From: SVTX01 sp045538195
GTDB taxonomy: Bacteria > Bacillota > Clostridia > Oscillospirales > CAG-272
Reading direction: 5' to 3'
DNA: 47,369 nucleotides
NCBI GenBank assembly: GCA_045538195.1
Contig: JAZSRA010000012.1
Span: forward strand, 1-47,369
Shown: piece after piece, positions 44,001-47,369 of the stretch
How the letters are laid out: the number at the start of each line of letters is the position of its first letter
Numbering within the stretch: the stretch's first letter is position 1
The notes under the pieces: generated by a model
The model's database searches: none
What the model was told of the DNA's origin: nothing
The model's input: the letters and a program-made list of their open reading frames with translations, nothing else
Position numbers and translations under genes: made by a program

Positions 44001-45425
44001 AATATCGAGCTTGGCGAGGGAGCATTCTCGTACTGTAATAACCTCAAAGAGGTACGCAGCTCGGTATTGATACGCGACGTAGGACCTTACGCCTTTGCGT
44101 ATACGGCCATCAACATCATAGACCTTTCTAACGCCGTATCTATCGGCGACGCGGCATTCCTCAAAGAGAGCATGACCGATTTCAACGTAGTTCTCGGCAA
44201 CAAGCTTACCGATCTTGGCGAAAATCCCTTCGCAATGTGTAAGCTTCCCGCGTTTGAGGGAACGGTAACGGAGGAATTCAACGGCGAGACCTTCACAAAG
44301 CCCACCGACACCTACGACGTCAGCGAAAGCGTTAAGGTCATCGGCGGAAATCTGTATAAGGTCGTTCCTAACGGCTTGGAGCTTGTTTCCTATGCGGGTG
44401 ACGGCGAGACCGTCACGGTAGCAGAGGGAACAGTCAGAATAACCGCCCTTGCCTTTGCAGGGTCGGATGTGAAGCAGGTAGTATTCCCCCATACGTTGAA
44501 GTCTATAGGACATAAAGCATTCTTTGAATGTGATAAGCTGTCCGTGGTATATTTCGCAAGCTATAATGCTCCCATTCTTGAGGAGGAATACGATTATAGC
44601 TACTGGCTCTCAGCGGAAAATCTTCCCGCAACAGGTAAATATCAGTATCAGGATGCCTACACGGGTGAGATGGTATATTACGACGGACTTGGAATCGTTC
44701 CTTACTTTATGTGGAACGCTACCGAAGCCCCTGCAGTTATCTACTACGGCGCGAACTTCGTTGATTACGTGGGACGTGTCGAGACTGCGCTGACAATGGT
44801 CAAGCCCGCAAACGGTATCGGTTACGATTCCTTCATTTACGGAAAGTATTTCGCTCTTACGGTAAACGGAGCGGCGGCGGCTGACGATACGACCCTTGCG
44901 GCTATCGAGGCTATTGACGCTATCCCCGATGATCTCACGCTGGCAGACAAGGCGTTGGTCGAAGCGGCAAGAGCGGCATACGATAAAATATCCTCTCTCA
45001 CCCAGCGTTCTCTTGTAACCAATTACGACAAGCTGCTTCAAGCAGAGCAGAAGATAAAGAACCTTGAGTTTGTTCAGGGCGGCAACAGCGGCTCGGACGA
45101 GGGTCAACCCGATAATAATGAAAACACGGATAACGGATGGCTTGAACTTGATAGCAATACCGTTATCATAATTCTTGCGGTAGTTGCAGGTGTTTCGGTG
45201 CTGATCGGCGCGGTTGCGTTTGCGTTTGCGTTGGTGCTTGCAATATTGCTTATATCGTCGAAAAAGAAATCAAAAAAGACAGAGAGAAAAAATAAGGTCT
45301 CAAAAAATACGGAAAATACGCTCCCAAGCGTAGAAACCGAAAAAAACCAGCCGTCATCGGACGAAGAAACTCAAAATTCCGAAGAAAATGACGAAAATGC
45401 CGAAAGCAACGGCGAAAACGTCTGA
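38040..45425 (+). CDS. Giant cell-surface subtilisin (S8) with PA domain, leucine-rich repeats and membrane anchor
   Basis: A 2,461-residue protein. A signal/anchor helix (~9-30) and an I9-like prodomain (~45-190) precede an S8 protease: Asp212 in VAVLDTGLDYNH, His292 in SEHGTHVAGVIAG, oxyanion Asn in VVAASNS and Ser613 in SGTSMACPN. A PA domain is inserted at ~440-560 (VTGKIVLVRRGATTFEEKA), as in lactocepins. Fn3-like and Ig-like regions follow (to ~1370, with a Big2-type LSPNQVYTLTP part). A BspA-type LRR_5 array fills ~1420-2175, with many AF...C..L units such as IGSYAFANLTALKKVVLP. A helical region, a helix at ~2374-2407 and a Lys-rich then acidic tail close it; no LPxTG. Degrades proteins outside the cell; LRRs may bind substrate or host. 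Confidence 0.92.
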   Translation: MAKRKTLMKWGSVATVSILILAIAVSALVGFGGNTSGEVSSIINTSDRNINKNLGQFIDSSVMYKLPDTVKETDDISVIIQTKKDSLLDAYDKADTELSFSQFVFSDDAKAVTDDIIKEKKVITDAFDEQGFDYTLGADYKAIFGGFEVVIKAGDFEHLCNALGDRATAIVGDEYKACETQLVENKVNVYETGIFNSSSFGYDGTGMVVAVLDTGLDYNHTAFSVNNFTADRSKLGMTFADVESFISDTKASKLHSGLTAADVYLNEKVPFAFDYADYDPDVYPMTPQASEHGTHVAGVIAGKDDVITGVAPNAQLAIMKIFSDVVSTARTSWILSALEDCVILEVDVINMSIGTSCGFSREMDKEAISGVYDRIRETGISMVVAASNSFNSTYGSEKNGNLGLTSNPDSATVGSPSTYEGAMSVASISGVKTPYILYDGKIVYFTESTDRVAEEKNFYDDILPEGVDSMEIEYVTIPGAGRSADYSGIDVTGKIVLVRRGATTFEEKANVAQSKGAAGIIIYNNVSGDIKMNVGDATLGVCSIGQDDGEMLAAAGSGKITLSRSQTSGPFMSDFSSWGPTPDLGIKPEITAHGGMIYSAVPGQSYDRQSGTSMACPNIAGVTALIRQYVVQNFPEIANDPVKVTALVNQLMMSTADIVYNVNGLPYAVRKQGAGLANLDNIGNTKAYIITYKDGEEMDKTKIELGDDPTKSGVYTLTFSVKNFGHASLSYDVSAYVMTEGVSDTKTNQGETTVDELGYILDGANVAITSYSNATVNGMNLTVGAGQTASVTVTITLSDADKKYLDDSFENGMYVEGFVVLDAADEKVVDLSVPYLAFYGDWTRAPLFDLDYYATNKDELDDSIDLLDKTLPDAYATRPIGSVQDDYVSFLGSFYFVQDPATKQISADRKYVSLSNQEGSVHELSNVWAGLLRNASKIVVTISDASTGEVVFETVDDDVRKSYGDGGSIYPADVKIGFDAYEHNLKNNTKYNVKLQGYLDYGDGGLETNLNNTFEFPLVTDFEAPAVTDCEFYTEYDRTAEKTRLFAKIAVYDNHYSMALQVGYVKLDSTGSSYMLETFDQYLTPVYSEENSTSYVVYELTDYVDDIRRGAVNKNSFTVATYDYALNTATYEIALPDDFEAFYFEEESLTLSPNQVYTLTPKSYPDTQWTELLTYISTNEKVAHIVNNKVVTVAPGQTVIIARDPVTNQQTTFELTVLGEGDEGYVRYDKPVTDNFVLTGYKTNKAYYFLSSDERDIGSTGDEMKFVGNGYSMEMFPSESVTLRYKLDAYFPNDTEVVAVSSNDNLVQVEKVNGEWVITALAEGYASVSVDVLLDGSSTYYSQSIDIEIKDPYMTTGPSLTHYFGMGGRVEIPASLAITDIGQFAFSNFDYVAKGPGDEISEDDPTTTKQWFLGDDTIEEVVIPEGVKTIGSYAFANLTALKKVVLPSTLERIDFGAFYGCTALTEVEGIEKVKFINRGAFEGCSLKGTVELTNAVAIADRAFAGNTKLDGVVLGKNVQSVGAYAFAGNIGLDSVKIEAEIIKLGQYAFDGCESIKEISINAAVIPTAAFNECKSLETITLGKDVAVIGEYAFSNAAATKIFVDENNKTFESAKSGEYLTNKAGNELLLVAPGIKGQLDITDGKITSVANGALSGNLNITSVNIPSVTKVGNYAFAYCEKLTEIKLGELETIGDYAFYRTGIDTVPSLDRVEKIGDYAFAYTDVTSLTVRDGMTVGEGAFRECKSLATVVIGNNVTIGDDAFRLDRETNFTEEPGSYRGENGKLVYYYIYTSPLHSLTIGNGVNIGDGAFMGAAELVSVELGDGAIIGDNAFYNAVMLKDIDLSGAVSIGGGAFSGDVLYEFADQNMSEPQIDENREYVYRYYAPQIEYAVLSSAKSIGEGAFEYCRQLKRVDLGSITEIPARAFNLCINLESVDLSKVKIIGENAFCEAALTSVSLDSVWKIDKYAFVYNDKLTEVSFGPTDELRLNIELGEGAFSYCNNLKEVRSSVLIRDVGPYAFAYTAINIIDLSNAVSIGDAAFLKESMTDFNVVLGNKLTDLGENPFAMCKLPAFEGTVTEEFNGETFTKPTDTYDVSESVKVIGGNLYKVVPNGLELVSYAGDGETVTVAEGTVRITALAFAGSDVKQVVFPHTLKSIGHKAFFECDKLSVVYFASYNAPILEEEYDYSYWLSAENLPATGKYQYQDAYTGEMVYYDGLGIVPYFMWNATEAPAVIYYGANFVDYVGRVETALTMVKPANGIGYDSFIYGKYFALTVNGAAAADDTTLAAIEAIDAIPDDLTLADKALVEAARAAYDKISSLTQRSLVTNYDKLLQAEQKIKNLEFVQGGNSGSDEGQPDNNENTDNGWLELDSNTVIIILAVVAGVSVLIGAVAFAFALVLAILLISSKKKSKKTERKNKVSKNTENTLPSVETEKNQPSSDEETQNSEENDENAESNGENV

Positions 45426-45451
45426 TCTGTGACGGATTTGGAGGAGTTTAT

Positions 45452-46249
45452 ATGAAAAAAAGAATTTTTAGCGCGCTTATGGCTACCGTACTCATCGCTT
45501 CGGCGGTGAGTATGGCGGCGTGCGGCAATGACGTCTACGGCAATCTCGCGAACGAGGGATATACCGTAAAGGTCACGTACGAGGACGGAGGCGCGAGAGT
45601 AAACGAGACGCAAAACGTCAATATCGTCGAGGTCTATAACGCAAACGACGTTGTGACAAAGAACGGCAAGACGGGAATTGCGCTTCTTTCACCGCAGGAC
45701 ACCAAAAGGGGCGAGGGAGTGTTCAAGCTTACCAAGTCCGACGAAAAGACCTTGTATTATCAAGTGGGTTGGTACACCGAAAGGACACCCCGAGTTGATA
45801 AGAACGGACAGGCACTTGACGTCTTTGGCATTCCCGTGTCCGAGTCGGGCAGAGAGCAGGGCTACGTTTATAGCGGAAAATGGGATTTTGAAAACGATCT
45901 CGTTGATATAGAGTCTCTCAAAAACGGAGAATTTACTCTCTACGCCGCTTGGATACCCGCTTTTACCTACGAATTTTACGCCAAGAACGAGGACGGCGCT
46001 TTTGAAAAGATCGACTCGGTCGAAAATAAGTTTGAGATCAAATATCCCAAGTGGAGCGACCGCAAGGAAAAGTTTGATATGAAGGACTATCCCGACGTTG
46101 AGGGCAAGGTCTTTGAGGGAGCGTATCTCGACGAGAATATGACTATGCCCATTGAGGGCGATTTTGACGGCAGAGAAGTGTTCATAGATCACGAAAAGGG
46201 AACGGTTGAGTCTGCTACCGTTAAAATATATATTGTGTGGGCAGAGTAA
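45452..46249 (+). CDS. Lipoprotein with InlB/Listeria-Bacteroides-type beta repeats
   Basis: 265 residues, starting 26 bases after the protease stop with GGAGG 8 bases upstream, so in the same operon. A lipobox is seen at MAACGN (Cys ~24). The body has InlB_B-like beta-grasp features, with VGWYTERTPR (~109) and FTLYAAWIPAF (~165) matching the GWYT...LYA.W pattern, and a second partial unit near the end (FEGAYLDENMTM and VKIYIVWAE). Such repeats are usually binding or spacer modules on the cell surface. Because it lies between a surface protease and an oligopeptide-binding protein it may help peptide handling; this is inferred. Confidence 0.82.
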   Translation: MKKRIFSALMATVLIASAVSMAACGNDVYGNLANEGYTVKVTYEDGGARVNETQNVNIVEVYNANDVVTKNGKTGIALLSPQDTKRGEGVFKLTKSDEKTLYYQVGWYTERTPRVDKNGQALDVFGIPVSESGREQGYVYSGKWDFENDLVDIESLKNGEFTLYAAWIPAFTYEFYAKNEDGAFEKIDSVENKFEIKYPKWSDRKEKFDMKDYPDVEGKVFEGAYLDENMTMPIEGDFDGREVFIDHEKGTVESATVKIYIVWAE

Positions 46250-46309
46250 TTCGGTATTCGGCTCAATTAACGTGTTTGAATTTTATTTAAATAAATCTTG
46301 GAGGAAACC

Positions 46310-47369
46310 ATGAAAAAAAGAATTCTATGTATAGTTTTCTGTCTGGCAATGCTTTTGGGAAGTGTTGCGCTTTACGGCTGTAACAACGGAAGCGACGATA
46401 CCGCAAAGCCCGACGCATTCGTTGTTATGACAGAAAACCTTGACGGATTGTTCAATCCCTTCTTTGCCACCAGCGCAAACGACAGCACAATCGTTGCTAT
46501 GACCCAGATCGGTATGCTTACCACGGGTTATGAGAATGGTAACGTTACCGTTGCCTGCGGTGACGACGAGGCGGTCGTAGTAAAGGATTATTCTATCGTT
46601 CATAACGACGGTGACGACACTACCGTTTATACCTTCGTTATCAAGAACGGTATTAAGTTCTCGGACGGTCACCCCCTGACTATCGAGGACGTGCTTTTCA
46701 ACATGTACGTTTATCTTGACCCCGTTTATACGGGATCTTCCACAATGTATTCCACCGACATAGTCGGTCTTAAAGATTACAGAACCCAGACCCTCGGCGC
46801 AGGCTCGTCCAACACCGACGACGCTCTCGCAACCGCGGCTAACAACAGAGCAAACGACCGTATCAAGGAGCTTATCAACCTTTATATGCAGGTTGGCAAG
46901 ACCCAGACACAGGGTTCATACAGCGCGGATTATACGTCTATGGTGGCGGCTATCAATAAGCATTCGCTTTCGCAGGGCTATAAGAAGGCTGTTTCCGCGG
47001 ATATATCAAGCGTAACCAACGCTCAGCTTCTTGCCGACTACGAGCTTACTTTGGAGCTTTTCCGCGAAGAGCTTGAAAAGGATTTTGCGTCGGCAAAGGA
47101 AAACTTTACCGAGGAGCCTTACAAGTCTCATGAGGAGTTCAAGAATGAGGTCTTCTGCTTCATGTTCCTGGAAGGCTACGTGCAGGTAGAGTATGCCAAG
47201 GACGCAAACGGCAAAGAGGATAAAACCAAGATTGAGAAAATGACCCTTCAGTACAACGAAAGCGTTGTAACGGATAAAGAGTCGGCGATCAACTACGTAT
47301 ATAATCAAAAGGTAGAAAACGAGCTCAACGTGATCCTCACCGCGTGGGCAACCGCAACTGAGCTTCGTA
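46310..47369 (+). CDS. Oligopeptide ABC transporter substrate-binding lipoprotein, N-terminal part (cut by window edge)
   Basis: The ATG at 46310 has TTGGAGG upstream and the frame is open for 353 codons to the window end. A signal with lipobox (LYGCNN, Cys ~24) is followed by SBP_bac_5 features: MTENLDGLFNPFFATSAND, then VYTFVIKNGIKFSDGHPLTI and EDVLFNMYVYLDP (~100-145), the classical family signature. A long, mostly helical insertion (~165-300) follows that is not in DppA/OppA of standard length. It should bind peptides outside the membrane for an ABC importer, whose other genes would lie past the edge. The preceding surface protease would supply substrate. Confidence 0.9.
   Translation, partial: MKKRILCIVFCLAMLLGSVALYGCNNGSDDTAKPDAFVVMTENLDGLFNPFFATSANDSTIVAMTQIGMLTTGYENGNVTVACGDDEAVVVKDYSIVHNDGDDTTVYTFVIKNGIKFSDGHPLTIEDVLFNMYVYLDPVYTGSSTMYSTDIVGLKDYRTQTLGAGSSNTDDALATAANNRANDRIKELINLYMQVGKTQTQGSYSADYTSMVAAINKHSLSQGYKKAVSADISSVTNAQLLADYELTLELFREELEKDFASAKENFTEEPYKSHEEFKNEVFCFMFLEGYVQVEYAKDANGKEDKTKIEKMTLQYNESVVTDKESAINYVYNQKVENELNVILTAWATATELR

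Noticed and set aside
45100..45425. Sortase anchor at the end of the subtilisin
   Set aside because: A hydrophobic helix and basic residues are present, but there is no LPxTG-like motif before it and a long acidic tail follows, so it is a membrane anchor.

Overview
The window reads as chromosomal DNA of an anaerobic member of the Bacillota, class Clostridia, probably an uncultivated gut lineage. The grounds are strong AGGAGG-type ribosome binding sites, TTGACA-17-TATAAT promoters, a mixed codon use rich in AGA and CTT at roughly 45-50 % GC, ferredoxin-linked oxidoreductases (indolepyruvate:ferredoxin oxidoreductase, an aldo/keto reductase with 4Fe-4S centres), a SipW/TasA-like secretion operon, and many lipoproteins and large surface proteins. 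The first ~1 kb is clearly different: above 60 % GC, with GC-ending codons. It carries the start of a phosphomannomutase gene and a tRNA-Thr(CGT) whose promoter lies in the AT-rich side, so the boundary falls at the tRNA (transfer or assembly chimera).

Layout. 1-1019: partial phosphomannomutase and tRNA-Thr. 1197-5662: single metabolic genes (FAD/Rieske oxidoreductase, a small hendecad-repeat protein, an EamA transporter, a divergent ThyX, an aldo/keto reductase). 5858-12747: a LytS-type histidine kinase and a receiver-SARP-type regulator, followed by a four-gene operon (TasA-like protein, SipW-like signal peptidase, DUF5305-like membrane protein, second TasA-like protein). The promoter of that operon carries a direct repeat with the 11-bp spacing and 8-bp distance to -10 that SARP-type regulators use. 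12793-17722: pepT, a UPF0316 membrane protein, glpK with a monoacylglycerol-lipase-like hydrolase, and a DUF4234-like membrane protein.

26832-17831 (minus strand): an eight-gene operon for aryl-pyruvate/arylacetate metabolism: SSS-family transporter, phenylacetate-CoA ligase, IorA, IorB, a second phenylacetate-CoA ligase, ACT-domain protein, amidohydrolase and aminotransferase, from one consensus promoter to one terminator. 29647-27065 (minus): a TetM/EF-G-like ribosomal GTPase fused at its C-terminus to a Rae1/YacP-type NYN ribonuclease domain. 37788-29729 (minus): a surface thiol-redox cluster of three lipoproteins sharing domains (one a TlpA-like thioredoxin, one with CxxC repeats), a membrane protein with a CD1871A-type CxxC tail, and a NapH-type membrane ferredoxin fused to an extracellular TlpA-type thioredoxin.

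38040-47369 (plus): a 2,461-residue cell-surface subtilisin with a BspA-type leucine-rich-repeat region and a C-terminal membrane anchor, a small InlB-repeat lipoprotein, and the start of an oligopeptide-binding lipoprotein; together these look like extracellular protein degradation and peptide capture. The strongest candidates for undescribed biology are the GTPase-Rae1 fusion, the two-component-linked SipW/TasA operon with its repeat promoter, and the surface thiol-redox cluster. No gap between genes exceeds 300 bases, and I saw no CRISPR array, insertion sequence, rRNA or prophage.
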